Below are positions 36,028 to 43,184 of a DNA stretch of 57,853 nt, piece after piece. Position numbers and translations under genes: made by a program. Each line of letters starts with the position of its first letter. Within the stretch, counting starts at the first letter, position 1. The stretch is taken from NCBI GenBank assembly GCA_964565795.1, contig CAZMGC010000002.1, forward strand, positions 1 to 57,853, read 5' to 3'. The notes beneath the pieces are model-generated. The model searched no databases. It worked only from the letters and a program-made list of their open reading frames with translations, and was not told the DNA's origin. The stretch is from 2-01-FULL-39-10-A sp964565795 (GTDB lineage Bacteria; Patescibacteriota; Microgenomatia; Levybacterales; UBA12049).

Positions 36028-36095
36028 GTTCCAATTTTACTTGTCCTTCCGAAGCTTTAGCGAAGGTGGAAATTCAACCTTATGTTCCAATCTTA
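36028..36095. repeat. Duplicated ychF 3' end around an imperfect palindrome
   Basis: The last codons of ychF (KIGT-stop) occur twice: GTTCCAAT at 36028-36035 and again at 36084-36091. Between them lies an imperfect palindrome (36045-36069, CCTTCCGAAGC/AGCGAAGGTGG). It looks like a small palindromic repeat insertion. Confidence 0.5.
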
Positions 36096-37177
36096 AATTC
36101 AACTACATCTCCATCTTTTACTATGTAATCTCGTCCTTCTAGCTGAGCTTTTCCATTTTCGCGTGCTCCCTTCCAGCCATTAAACTCCACAAATGGATCA
36201 AATCCGACGACTTCGGCTTTAATAAATTTCTTAATAAAATCTGTATGAATTTCTCCCGCTGCGAGCTGAGCGTTAATGCCTTTACGAATTGTCCAAGCTC
36301 TAACCTCTTTCTCCCCTGCTGTTAAAAAAGAAATAAGACCTAATTCTTGATAAGCTTTTTGAATTAGTCTTTGAAGGCCTGAAAATTCTAATCCCAAATC
36401 TTTTAAGTATTCGATTTGCTCTTCGTTAGACAAGCTCGCGAGTTCAGCTTCAATTTTTGCAGAAATCACGACTACTTTTTCTTGTCTTACATTTAGTTTT
36501 TCAGAGTAATCTTTTGCAATCTGATCAATTTTAGAAGAATTATAATCTGATTCTGAAACATTTAAAACTATAATTTCAGGTTTATTTGTTAGAAGAAATA
36601 AATCGCGGGTCGCTTCTTTTTCTTCTTCCGTTAAATCAATGTCATAAGCTCGTTTTCCAGAATTTAATCCCTCTAGCAATTTTTCTGCACCTGATTTTTT
36701 ATGAGGTTCAAGTTTTCTATTTTCTAAAGTTTTCCCTAGAGTTTGTATATCAGCTAAAGCAAGTTCTGTATTTATTGTTTCATAATCCTCTTTAACTCCA
36801 ACACTTCCCTCGCGGACAATGTCACCATCTTCAAAAGCTCTTACGACATGTGCAATAACTGATACTTCACGGATATGTGAGAGAAATTTGTTACCTAACC
36901 CAGCGCCTTCAGAGGCACCCTTAACCAAACCTGCAATATCTACGAAATTAACAGTCGCGGGTTTAATTGGAGGCAAATTATCCATTTTTTCCTCTGACAT
37001 TGTAATCTCGGCAAGTTTTTCCAAACGAGAATCTGGAACAGGAACTACTCCGACATTTGGCTCAATTGTCGCGAATGGATAATTAGCAACAAGTGCTTGC
37101 TGCCTTTTTAAAAGCGCGTTAAACAATGTAGACTTACCTACATTTGGCAGACCCACAATTCCAATACTTAAATTCAT
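36080..37177 (-). CDS. ychF: YchF/OLA1-family GTPase/ATPase
   Basis: 365 aa, standard length. G1 GLPNVGKSTLFNAL, G3 DIAGLVKGASEGAGLGNKFL, the NVSE variant of G4 that gives ATP preference, a coiled-coil insert and the C-terminal TGS domain (AWTIRKGINAQLAAGEIHTDF). Ribosome-associated regulator. -10 TATAAT ends 7 nt before the ATG. Confidence 0.97.
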   Translation of the reverse strand: MNLSIGIVGLPNVGKSTLFNALLKRQQALVANYPFATIEPNVGVVPVPDSRLEKLAEITMSEEKMDNLPPIKPATVNFVDIAGLVKGASEGAGLGNKFLSHIREVSVIAHVVRAFEDGDIVREGSVGVKEDYETINTELALADIQTLGKTLENRKLEPHKKSGAEKLLEGLNSGKRAYDIDLTEEEKEATRDLFLLTNKPEIIVLNVSESDYNSSKIDQIAKDYSEKLNVRQEKVVVISAKIEAELASLSNEEQIEYLKDLGLEFSGLQRLIQKAYQELGLISFLTAGEKEVRAWTIRKGINAQLAAGEIHTDFIKKFIKAEVVGFDPFVEFNGWKGARENGKAQLEGRDYIVKDGDVVEFKIGT

Positions 37178-37197
37178 GAGGCTAATTATATCAAAAA

Positions 37198-37222
37198 AAG
37201 AACCTCGCTTTGCGAGGTTCTT
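37198..37222 (-). terminator. Intrinsic terminator for the 37243 gene
   Basis: AAGAACCTCGC/GCGAGGTTCTT, an 11-bp perfect stem with a 3-nt loop, followed on the minus strand by a T run. The promoter region of ychF overlaps it directly. Confidence 0.9.
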
Positions 37223-37242
37223 AAAAAATTTTCATTTTATAA

Positions 37243-37458
37243 TTATTTTTTCTTACTCTTGCTTTTCTTAACGTCTTTTTTGATAAGGCCTGTCATCTCA
37301 CCACTTTTACTAACTAAATTATTTACGACGCCGGTTACATTCTCAAGATTCTTTTTATCTTTAAGCGTAACTACTCCCACTACTGCTGCACCAGCTCCAA
37401 CTACTACACCAGTTACTGCTGCTAATAATGGATTTACTCCGTTTTTCTTTTTTGCCAT
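37243..37458 (-). CDS. Small YtxH-like membrane protein, 71 aa, strong SD
   Basis: One Gly/Ala/Val-rich membrane helix (about residues 10-30, LLAAVTGVVVGAGAAVVGVV) and a Lys-rich tail (KKDVKKSKSKKK), the layout of YtxH-type stress proteins. GAGGAGGTGA lies 5-6 nt before the ATG. Has its own strong terminator, so it is a monocistronic, probably well-expressed gene. Confidence 0.75.
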   Translation of the reverse strand: MAKKKNGVNPLLAAVTGVVVGAGAAVVGVVTLKDKKNLENVTGVVNNLVSKSGEMTGLIKKDVKKSKSKKK

Positions 37459-37517
37459 TTAATTCACCTCCTCTGTATCCAGCATATCATTATTTAATAT
37501 CAGTTGTATATAAAAAT

Positions 37518-37546
37518 TTGACAAACAATTTCACTAAGCATATATT
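37518..37546 (+). promoter_or_regulatory. Promoter for the receiver-domain gene
   Basis: TTGACA, 17 bp, TATATT, 8 nt to the ATG; nearly leaderless. Confidence 0.75.
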
Positions 37547-37554
37547 GAATTACG

Positions 37555-37953
37555 ATGGCTAAAATATTGTTAATTGAAGACGACAAAACTCAAGCTGATA
37601 TTTATCTAACCAGATTACTCGCAGAAGGTTTCGGAGCTGCTTGGGCTCAGGATGGCGAGTTAGGACTTAAGATGGCTTTAGAACACCATCCTACAGTCAT
37701 CGTTCTAGACATAATGATGCCTAAGATGAATGGCATTAGCGTTTTGGAAGCACTTCGTAAAGATCAGTGGGGCGCTACAGTACCTGTTATAATTCTTACC
37801 AATCTTGATCCCACACATGAATTAACAGATAAGGTCTATAGAAATAGCGCTTCCTTCTTTCTCCTGAAGCAAGCTACTGATCCTCAACTTCTAATTGAAA
37901 AAATAAATGAAATTTTATCTAAAACCCCTCAAGAAAACCCCCAAATTGTTTAA
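37555..37953 (+). CDS. Stand-alone response regulator receiver domain
   Basis: 132 aa, receiver domain only. Acidic pair IEDD, phospho-acceptor Asp in VLDIMMPKMNG and the Thr of ILTNLD are present; the Lys is seen in LLKQATDP, where Gln-Ala replaces the usual Pro next to it. No output domain and no histidine kinase nearby, so it may be a diffusible CheY-like signal acceptor. Type IV pili or c-di-GMP partners are not in view. Confidence 0.92.
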   Translation: MAKILLIEDDKTQADIYLTRLLAEGFGAAWAQDGELGLKMALEHHPTVIVLDIMMPKMNGISVLEALRKDQWGATVPVIILTNLDPTHELTDKVYRNSASFFLLKQATDPQLLIEKINEILSKTPQENPQIV

Positions 37954-37965
37954 ATTTACATTTTC

Positions 37966-38397
37966 TTAAGATTTTTTCTTTAAAATTTCAAAACCTTTTC
38001 TAATTACATTTCCCTCCTGATCATTATCTTTATAATATTGGTCCACTTCCTCCTCTGTTATCCAAGCGTGTTCTTCGTGGTCTTCGCGGTTTAGTGGAAT
38101 TACCTGATCTGGATTTTTCATCTGTGCAAAATATAAAACTTCTATCACGTGATCGCGCCCTTCATTCATGAGATACGTAAACTCTGCGTAAGGCTCACCC
38201 AAAATTATTTCTATATTAAATTCCTCTATCAGTTCTCTTTTTAGGCAATCTTTTACTGTCTCACCAAACTCAACATGTACACCCGGAAGTTCCCATTTTC
38301 CAGGAAGAAAAGACTTCGTAAGAGCTCTTTTCCCAATCAAAACTTTCCCGTCTTTATGAAGAAAAACACACGCAGTAATTACTTGCCTATTGTCCAT
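37966..38397 (-). CDS. Nudix hydrolase
   Basis: 143 aa. GKWELPGVHVEFGETVKDCL followed by KRELIEEFNIE is the Nudix box with the catalytic Glu pair. Substrate unknown. The start lies 7 nt after a TATAAT with extended -10 (TGTTATAAT), predicted leaderless. Converges with the receiver-domain gene. Confidence 0.9.
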   Translation of the reverse strand: MDNRQVITACVFLHKDGKVLIGKRALTKSFLPGKWELPGVHVEFGETVKDCLKRELIEEFNIEIILGEPYAEFTYLMNEGRDHVIEVLYFAQMKNPDQVIPLNREDHEEHAWITEEEVDQYYKDNDQEGNVIRKGFEILKKKS

Positions 38398-38442
38398 GGA
38401 TTAAATTATAACATTTGAACTAAATATTGAGAATTTTAGAAA

Positions 38443-38873
38443 CTAATTTTGCGGATATTCACCAAACTCATTCATGCACTCAGCCGTAAATAAAGCAAGT
38501 GTAATTTTTAAAGTAATCAATTTTTTCCCAGATTCTTTTAATGCACGTAAAGCAGCTAAAGATCTTTTCAAACCGTCAATTATTAAAATTGGCTCGTCTT
38601 CTTTTGTTCTTACTCCAAAAATTGTAAAAAAGAAAAACCATTAGATAAAATTTTTCTTTTATAATCTTCAACAAAGGATTCCTCATGAGATCCTAACTTA
38701 TTCGAAATAAAGTGACTAATTCTTTTATCATTTTTTAATTTCGGAGGATAAAATTCCTTAAGTAAGTCAGGATCAATAATATTGATAATTTTAAAATCCT
38801 TATTTTGCGACTTGTGAAATAAAAGGATAGCGTTTGTGATCCATGCTGACGCATTAGGGTCTACCAGATTCAT
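38443..38873 (-). pseudogene. Frameshifted orphan gene
   Basis: The first 87 codons (MNLVDPNASAWITNAI...FSFLQFLE) end in a stop, but the adjacent frame continues without a stop for about 60 more codons (GVRTKEDEPILIIDGLKRSL..., ends GEYPQN). The frames would join if the six-base T run (A run at 38626-38631 on the plus strand) had one more base. Reading this as one gene of about 143 aa is an inference; the intact product is not recognised. It sits at the edge of the orphan array with the same promoter style. Confidence 0.65.
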
Positions 38874-38879
38874 GAGGCT

Positions 38880-38908
38880 AATTTACTCCCCTTTTGCTTC
38901 GGTGTCAA
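38880..38908 (-). promoter_or_regulatory. Promoter for the frameshifted gene
   Basis: TTGACA, 17 bp, TAAATT, 6 nt to the ATG. Its 23 bases from -35 through spacer are exactly repeated at 39570-39592. Confidence 0.75.
38886..38908. repeat. 23-bp exact direct repeat, copy 1
   Basis: Contains the -35 box and spacer of the minus-strand promoter. Copy 2 is at 39570-39592; together they bracket the plus-strand ORF 38957-39544. Confidence 0.9.
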
Positions 38909-38940
38909 GAATTTAATTTCAGTTTGAAATTGAAAAGTGG

Positions 38941-38946
38941 TATAAT
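38941..38946 (+). promoter_or_regulatory. -10 box for the 38957 gene
   Basis: TATAAT 10 nt before the ATG; no good -35 at 16-18 bp, so it may be weak or need an activator. Confidence 0.45.
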
Positions 38947-38956
38947 CCCACGCATT

Positions 38957-39544
38957 ATGGAAGGAATGCATGGAGGCTACTATGACGGTGGAGCAAGTGA
39001 TACCCGTGAACCAGGAATACTATCTACCGCTGAATTGATCGCACGGGAAGCAGAAGATGAACTAATGGAAATGGTGAGACAAAATCCAGATTTGATAGCT
39101 TATGTTTCTCAAGCCAACATCAGACAGGCTGCTAATCTACTTACCAAGCTTCAAAGAAGGCTAAAACAAGATCCAGGTTATTTTGAAGATGTTCTGAATG
39201 CGCTTAGAAAAAGATCTGCGGATAATCCAGGAGCTCGCGCTCTATACATAGATCCACTATCCCCTTTAGTCTTAACTCAATCACCAGAAGGACTTGAAGG
39301 ATTTATTCCAGTTTTAGGATGCACTCTTCAGGCACTTCACGATTTAAGAGGATATCTTAATGGTCCTAATATAGTTCACTCTGAAGGAGATTATGTTCTT
39401 TATGCTTATGAACAAATGGAAAGAAATCCAGATGCACTTATAAAATATGAACATACTCCAATTGAGTACGTAGCTATGGCTTCTGCCAGCTTTACAAATG
39501 AAACATTCCGCTTCAGAATCCAAGGAGATCAACTAGCATCATGA
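38957..39544 (+). CDS. Orphan protein, 195 aa
   Basis: Start chosen at the ATG 10 nt after a TATAAT; an earlier in-frame ATG at 38894 would lie upstream of the promoter. Soluble, mostly helical (AREAEDELMEMVRQNPDLIA, QAANLLTKLQRRLKQ), no membrane segment. Family not recognised. The gene is bracketed by an exact 23-bp direct repeat and lies in the opposite direction to its neighbours. Confidence 0.65.
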   Translation: MEGMHGGYYDGGASDTREPGILSTAELIAREAEDELMEMVRQNPDLIAYVSQANIRQAANLLTKLQRRLKQDPGYFEDVLNALRKRSADNPGARALYIDPLSPLVLTQSPEGLEGFIPVLGCTLQALHDLRGYLNGPNIVHSEGDYVLYAYEQMERNPDALIKYEHTPIEYVAMASASFTNETFRFRIQGDQLAS

Positions 39545-39569
39545 TAATTTTACTCTAAGGCACAACCTG

Positions 39570-39592
39570 CTCCCCTTTTGCTTCGGTGTCAA
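39570..39592. repeat. 23-bp exact direct repeat, copy 2 (relict promoter)
   Basis: Exact copy of 38886-38908. It carries TTGACA for the minus strand but at the -10 position there is only CAGGTT, and no minus-strand gene follows. Looks like the remains of a promoter. Confidence 0.85.
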
Positions 39593-39595
39593 TTG

Positions 39596-39940
39596 TTAGA
39601 ATACTCTTTTAATATGGCTTGGAAAAGATTCAGCAAGCATTGCATTACTTTCATCTATGATTGCTTGTGCCTCGTTAACAGAAAGATCAGCTTGCTTTGC
39701 AGCATCCTCTATGGAATATGCTCCCATCATTCTCCACATAGCTGCCGCATTTTGTAAAGGCAAATGTGCTAGCGTATGAATAAGAGCTCTTCTATAAATT
39801 GCTCCAGTATTTTCATAATCTATCCTAGCTTTATCAATTTTCCTTTGTCTTTGAATATCTATTGGAATGACAGATGAATCAGTTGGCTCTGGCACAAAAG
39901 GTGGCAAAATTTTTAAGTGGTCTGGTCTAGGCCTTTCCAT
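39596..39940 (-). CDS. Orphan MERP-family protein, copy A, 114 aa
   Basis: Paralogous to the 41346-41651 product: both start MERP(R/K), followed by a LLPP-type segment, then AxAMWxxxGAxSxxDAxKxxxxS and end in ExFP. The helix SIEDAAKQADLSVNEAQAII could be a helix-turn-helix. Promoter TTGACT-18-TAATAT ends 7 nt before the ATG. Function unknown. Confidence 0.7.
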   Translation of the reverse strand: MERPRPDHLKILPPFVPEPTDSSVIPIDIQRQRKIDKARIDYENTGAIYRRALIHTLAHLPLQNAAAMWRMMGAYSIEDAAKQADLSVNEAQAIIDESNAMLAESFPSHIKRVF

Positions 39941-39947
39941 CTCGAGA

Positions 39948-39977
39948 ATATTATTTCACTTTTTATTTCGAAGTCAA
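39948..39977 (-). promoter_or_regulatory. Promoter for MERP copy A
   Basis: TTGACT, 18 bp, TAATAT, 7 nt to the ATG. Closely similar in sequence to the promoter of copy B. Confidence 0.75.
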
Positions 39978-39979
39978 GA

Positions 39980-40762
39980 TTAGGCGAAGACTTGCTGAGT
40001 AACAAGAGTATGTCGGGCTACTTTTTGCATTTGAGCAAATGCTTCAATGGTAGGAGTTAGGGTATGTGAAATAAATTCAACTGCACTTGCTTGACCTGTC
40101 CCTACTCCTAATACCAAAAGTGCAGAGGGAAGATCTCTTTCTGCGAGACCCACCATCATATTCTGCAAATGCTCAGGGGTATCAAACCCTGAATCGGCAA
40201 ACAATTGTGTTTCTTCTTTCACCACATCTGCTGGCAAATCTACAAGCGTAGCCAATTTGGCAAAAACAGGAAGCACATCTGTCTCTTCAGAAGCAGAATG
40301 TAAAACTTCTAGATCTGCTTCAACACCTTTACTTGTCAGTCTCGGATAAAGACCAAGTACTGCCATTGGCTCTGTAACCTGATCACTAGTTAGTCGAAAT
40401 CTTGTATAAAGCTTCCCTGCTTTACCTTGAGCGATCAGTCTCATTTGCTCTTCATTTGTAAGACCTCTTAATCTATTAAAAAGCTCTCTATCATCTGAGC
40501 CTGCTTTTTCTGGTTGAGCTCCTAAGATCTCTCCGAGGGGACCATCCATAGCTCCTAGAAAAAGTTCGACTAATTCACCATTCATAGGAACGATTCTTCC
40601 ATCATCCAAAACTTCACCAAATGAAGTATTTACACTTGGAACAAATATAACTCTTGCAGATCTGATTAAAGCCGAGTCGCGATTACCTACCGCGCCTCTG
40701 TCTTTCCATTCTTTCCAATATCTTTGATTACCTGGTTCTCTTGCTTTCAACTCTGCGCTCAT
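39980..40762 (-). CDS. Orphan soluble protein, 260 aa
   Basis: Not recognised. Begins MSAELKAREPGNQRYWKEWK; contains a two-domain-like layout with a helix-rich C-terminus (VEFISHTLTPTIEAFAQMQK). No signal peptide, no membrane segment, no catalytic motif I can name. Own consensus promoter, 8 nt to the ATG. Ends just before the copy A promoter. Confidence 0.7.
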   Translation of the reverse strand: MSAELKAREPGNQRYWKEWKDRGAVGNRDSALIRSARVIFVPSVNTSFGEVLDDGRIVPMNGELVELFLGAMDGPLGEILGAQPEKAGSDDRELFNRLRGLTNEEQMRLIAQGKAGKLYTRFRLTSDQVTEPMAVLGLYPRLTSKGVEADLEVLHSASEETDVLPVFAKLATLVDLPADVVKEETQLFADSGFDTPEHLQNMMVGLAERDLPSALLVLGVGTGQASAVEFISHTLTPTIEAFAQMQKVARHTLVTQQVFA

Positions 40763-40770
40763 AAATGTGG

Positions 40771-40799
40771 ATTATACTTCCCTTAATCTAGAAAGTCAA
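40771..40799 (-). promoter_or_regulatory. Promoter for the 260-aa orphan
   Basis: TTGACT, 17 bp, TATAAT, 8 nt to the ATG. Confidence 0.8.
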
Positions 40800-40816
40800 A
40801 AAAATATATTTCCTGA

Positions 40817-40844
40817 TTGATTAAAATTCACAAAGATATATAAT
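40817..40844 (+). promoter_or_regulatory. Promoter for the 40852 gene
   Basis: TTGATT, 16 bp, TATAAT. An ATG at 40843 lies within the -10 box and cannot be in the mRNA; the next ATG at 40852 is 7 nt away. Confidence 0.65.
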
Positions 40845-40851
40845 GCCGATC

Positions 40852-41325
40852 ATGGAATCAAGATTCGCTAAAAGAATGGGATATCAAGAAGCAAGACCAG
40901 TGCCTGACATAACAATTGTTAGAAGCTATGTGCCGGCAGATGCTGTAACTAGACTTGGTGCAGAAGTGGAAAGACTTAGAGCTGCTGAATCTAACCCTAC
41001 GGATGATGTAAATCTTCAAATGTATTCAGCTCTTACAGAAAATCTCAGACAAAGAAAACCAATTATGATTGCTCCTGTAGTAGTTGAAGAAACTGTTTAT
41101 CCAATAGTCGTAGTTCTTACTTTTGGAAATCGTGAAGGAACTGGCAGTGCCGAATCATCATTTGGCGTAATGGTAGAAGATGGGGAAGTATTAATAGATC
41201 ACTTATTTAATGGTGATGATCATCAAGGCTCTCCAGAATTAAGAGATGAATACGTAGGAAAATTAAAAGAACATTTAAAGCAGGGTCATAGACTTACATT
41301 TTTTCCTCCACGCCTTCTAACCTAA
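40852..41325 (+). CDS. Orphan soluble protein, 157 aa
   Basis: Start moved to the ATG at 40852 (MESRFAKRMGYQEARPVPD) because the ATG at 40843 overlaps the -10 box. Alpha/beta protein without membrane segments; two central strands (MIAPVVVEETVYPIVVVLTF) and an acidic segment EDGEVLIDHLFNGDDHQ. Not recognised. Convergent with MERP copy B. Confidence 0.65.
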   Translation: MESRFAKRMGYQEARPVPDITIVRSYVPADAVTRLGAEVERLRAAESNPTDDVNLQMYSALTENLRQRKPIMIAPVVVEETVYPIVVVLTFGNREGTGSAESSFGVMVEDGEVLIDHLFNGDDHQGSPELRDEYVGKLKEHLKQGHRLTFFPPRLLT

Positions 41326-41326
41326 G

Positions 41327-41349
41327 CTGCCTTTATGTTTCGGTGTCAA
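41327..41349 (-). other. Relict promoter after MERP copy B
   Basis: TTGACACCGAAAC-like -35 block where the stop TGA of copy B lies inside TTGACA. The -10 position reads CTTAGG and the sequence downstream is the end of a convergent gene. Mirrors the relict after copy A. Confidence 0.5.
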
Positions 41350-41651
41350 GATTTTTTATGCTTAGGAAAAATTTGGCTGTATGTGGGAAAATCTTCCAAG
41401 AGCCTCGTTTTTCCAGCTACAAAGCTATCCCTGAAAACTTCTTCAGACATTCCACTTCTTTTTATAGCATCGTCTACAGATTCAGCACCGGTTGCAGACC
41501 ACATCGCATTCGCCTGATCTAGTGTCAATCTTGAAAAAGCCTTTATTCTTAATCTATATAAAAAAGCTTCTGATCTCTCTTCTCTAGTCATGGGTCTTCT
41601 ATTTTTTACTTCAAGTGGAGGGAGTAGCGTTAAGTGTTTCGGTCTTTCCAT
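41346..41651 (-). CDS. Orphan MERP-family protein, copy B, 101 aa
   Basis: Paralog of 39596-39940 (see there): MERPKHLTLLPP, LDQANAMWSATGAESVDDAI, LLEDFP. The shared core, conserved spacing and shared promoter show a duplicated gene unit. A possible HTH in SVDDAIKRSGMSEEVFRDSF. The stop codon is inside a relict -35 box. Confidence 0.7.
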   Translation of the reverse strand: MERPKHLTLLPPLEVKNRRPMTREERSEAFLYRLRIKAFSRLTLDQANAMWSATGAESVDDAIKRSGMSEEVFRDSFVAGKTRLLEDFPTYSQIFPKHKKS

Positions 41652-41658
41652 TTCGTGT

Positions 41659-41688
41659 GTATTATTTCACTTTCTGCTTCGAAGTCAA
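41659..41688 (-). promoter_or_regulatory. Promoter for MERP copy B
   Basis: TTGACT, 18 bp, TAATAC, 7 nt to the ATG; matches the copy A promoter at most positions. Confidence 0.75.
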
Positions 41689-41694
41689 TGCTAA

Positions 41695-41982
41695 TTATCC
41701 TTGTGGGTTTTGTGACTGAGTTGTTAGGATTCTTCTGGCGATTGTCCCTCCACCAACACTCATTAATCCTCTTGAATCACCAATTAACACTTGAGGATTA
41801 TTAATTTGTGCAGTAGGTCTTATGTCAACAATTGAGGTTCGGACTCTTCTGTGATTCCCTCCTGCTTGAAAAAATACATCTACTTGATCACCTGGCTGCA
41901 ATTCTCTTACCTTAGTATAGGGTCCCCTTCTTCTGCCATCAAACCCAAGTGATTCTATTGAAATTCCATATCGTTTTTCCAT
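41695..41982 (-). CDS. Orphan small protein, 95 aa
   Basis: Basic (KRYGISIESLGFDGRRRGPY), beta-rich, with PGDQVDVFFQAGGNHRRVR suggesting an OB- or SH3-like barrel that might bind nucleic acid; this is a pattern guess. Promoter ends 8 nt before the ATG; stop is 7 bp before the copy B promoter. Confidence 0.65.
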   Translation of the reverse strand: MEKRYGISIESLGFDGRRRGPYTKVRELQPGDQVDVFFQAGGNHRRVRTSIVDIRPTAQINNPQVLIGDSRGLMSVGGGTIARRILTTQSQNPQG

Positions 41983-41990
41983 GGCTATGA

Positions 41991-42018
41991 ATTATACATC
42001 CTTTTGCTTAGGTGTCAA
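41991..42018 (-). promoter_or_regulatory. Promoter for the 95-aa orphan
   Basis: TTGACA, 16 bp, TATAAT, 8 nt to the ATG; spacer resembles that of the 23-bp repeat. Confidence 0.8.
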
Positions 42019-42024
42019 TATTAA

Positions 42025-42435
42025 TTAAAAATTTCGGGGGTCTTCTTGCGGATCTGATCTTCTCTGTATTGGCCTTAAATCCATAACTGATCTATCGTTA
42101 AAAACTGTAATATCATATGGAGTTTGGGATCTTGGTGTATTTGGGTCAAATTCTCGCCCCTCTGAATAATTAATTCTGGTGTGTAGTCCTCTCTGTTCTG
42201 CAAAATCCATTAATCTTTTTCCTACAGCCATAATCATCACGCTTCCAAGTAAAGGAAGTGAAACACCAGGATCATCTATTCTTCTATCTGCATAGTCTAG
42301 AACAAATGAAATTCCATAATTTACAAAAGCAGCTGCGCCCACAGTTAAAAGAGTGGCGCCGGCTCCTTTAACCATATCCGATGAAGGTTCTTTAGCTAGA
42401 TCTTTTGATAATGTAGTTACTTCTACTTTCGACAT
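42025..42435 (-). CDS. Orphan two-TM membrane protein, 136 aa
   Basis: Two hydrophobic segments (about residues 25-47 and 60-76), a polar N-terminus and a charged C-terminal half ending RRSDPQEDPRNF. No family recognised. Own promoter, 6 nt to the ATG. The only clear membrane protein of the array besides the 56-aa one. Confidence 0.7.
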   Translation of the reverse strand: MSKVEVTTLSKDLAKEPSSDMVKGAGATLLTVGAAAFVNYGISFVLDYADRRIDDPGVSLPLLGSVMIMAVGKRLMDFAEQRGLHTRINYSEGREFDPNTPRSQTPYDITVFNDRSVMDLRPIQRRSDPQEDPRNF

Positions 42436-42441
42436 GAGCGT

Positions 42442-42470
42442 AATCTACTCCTCTTTTATTTTAAAGTCAA
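42442..42470 (-). promoter_or_regulatory. Promoter for the two-TM orphan
   Basis: TTGACT, 17 bp, TAGATT, 6 nt to the ATG. Confidence 0.75.
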
Positions 42471-42510
42471 GAATGGAAGAATTTATATTCTAAAATGCTA
42501 GAATTAATAA

Positions 42511-42732
42511 ATGAAATTATCTGTAGTCGCTCATCCAAATGCTAAAAAAGAAAAAATTGAAGAAGATCTTTTGGGCACACTCCATGTATATGTAAATGAG
42601 CCTCCGCTTAATGGACGCGCAAATTCTGCAATCATAAATTCGCTTTCAAAACACTTTAAAATAAAACGATCAAATGTGATTTTAATTAGCGGCGAAAAAT
42701 CCAAGAATAAAGTATTTGAAATAATAAATTAA
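42511..42732 (+). CDS. YggU/DUF167 family protein
   Basis: 73 aa. The family core KLSVVAHPNAKKEKI, VNEPPLNGRANSAIINSL and the C-terminal NVILISGEKSKNKVFEI match DUF167/YggU, a small alpha/beta protein of unknown role. A recognisable conserved gene in the middle of orphans. TAGAAT ends 6 nt before the ATG. Confidence 0.9.
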   Translation: MKLSVVAHPNAKKEKIEEDLLGTLHVYVNEPPLNGRANSAIINSLSKHFKIKRSNVILISGEKSKNKVFEIIN

Positions 42733-42735
42733 TTG

Positions 42736-43146
42736 TTACTTCGCGCGCATGCGATTGTTGCGGGGATTATGCTCTAATTCCACCAATCCCAAAGCTTCCA
42801 TAAGAGGAGGCATATACATCCCAAATCTTCCACGAAGTCCTTTTTTTAGTCCGTACCATCCACCGATAGGATTTTTGGGAGACCTAGCCCAAGCTTCCAC
42901 GGTCCCCTCTTTAGCTTCCTTTTGCTCATCTGCACTCCCGAGCTCCATCCAATCTCCATGTTTTTTTAGCATTTCATGAAGATCTTTTATAGCACGAAGA
43001 TCATAACTAAGAGTTGTGGATCCAACTACGCAAACAATCGCAGGCGGATTAAGACTTTCATCTTTATACATGGTGTATTCGCTAGTTCCAGGAGGGGTTT
43101 TTAATTTCCAGGGATTTTCTCGAGTTCCAAGATTTTTATCAGACAT
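42736..43146 (-). CDS. Widely conserved uncharacterised protein, 136 aa
   Basis: I recognise the pattern NPWKLKTPPGTSEYTMYKDE, STTLSYDLRAIKDLHEML, KKHGDWMELGSADEQK and PIGGWYGLKKGLRGRFGMYM as an uncharacterised family seen in distant bacteria (a DUF, probably DUF6855; not verified). Strong conservation suggests horizontal acquisition of an enzyme-like or nucleic-acid-related domain. Promoter ends 7 nt before the ATG. Confidence 0.75.
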   Translation of the reverse strand: MSDKNLGTRENPWKLKTPPGTSEYTMYKDESLNPPAIVCVVGSTTLSYDLRAIKDLHEMLKKHGDWMELGSADEQKEAKEGTVEAWARSPKNPIGGWYGLKKGLRGRFGMYMPPLMEALGLVELEHNPRNNRMRAK

Positions 43147-43153
43147 ATCTGTT

Positions 43154-43182
43154 AATCTACATTTCTTTTACTTAAGTGTCAA
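43154..43182 (-). promoter_or_regulatory. Promoter for the conserved 136-aa gene
   Basis: TTGACA, 17 bp, TAGATT, 7 nt to the ATG. Confidence 0.75.
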
Positions 43183-43184
43183 GA

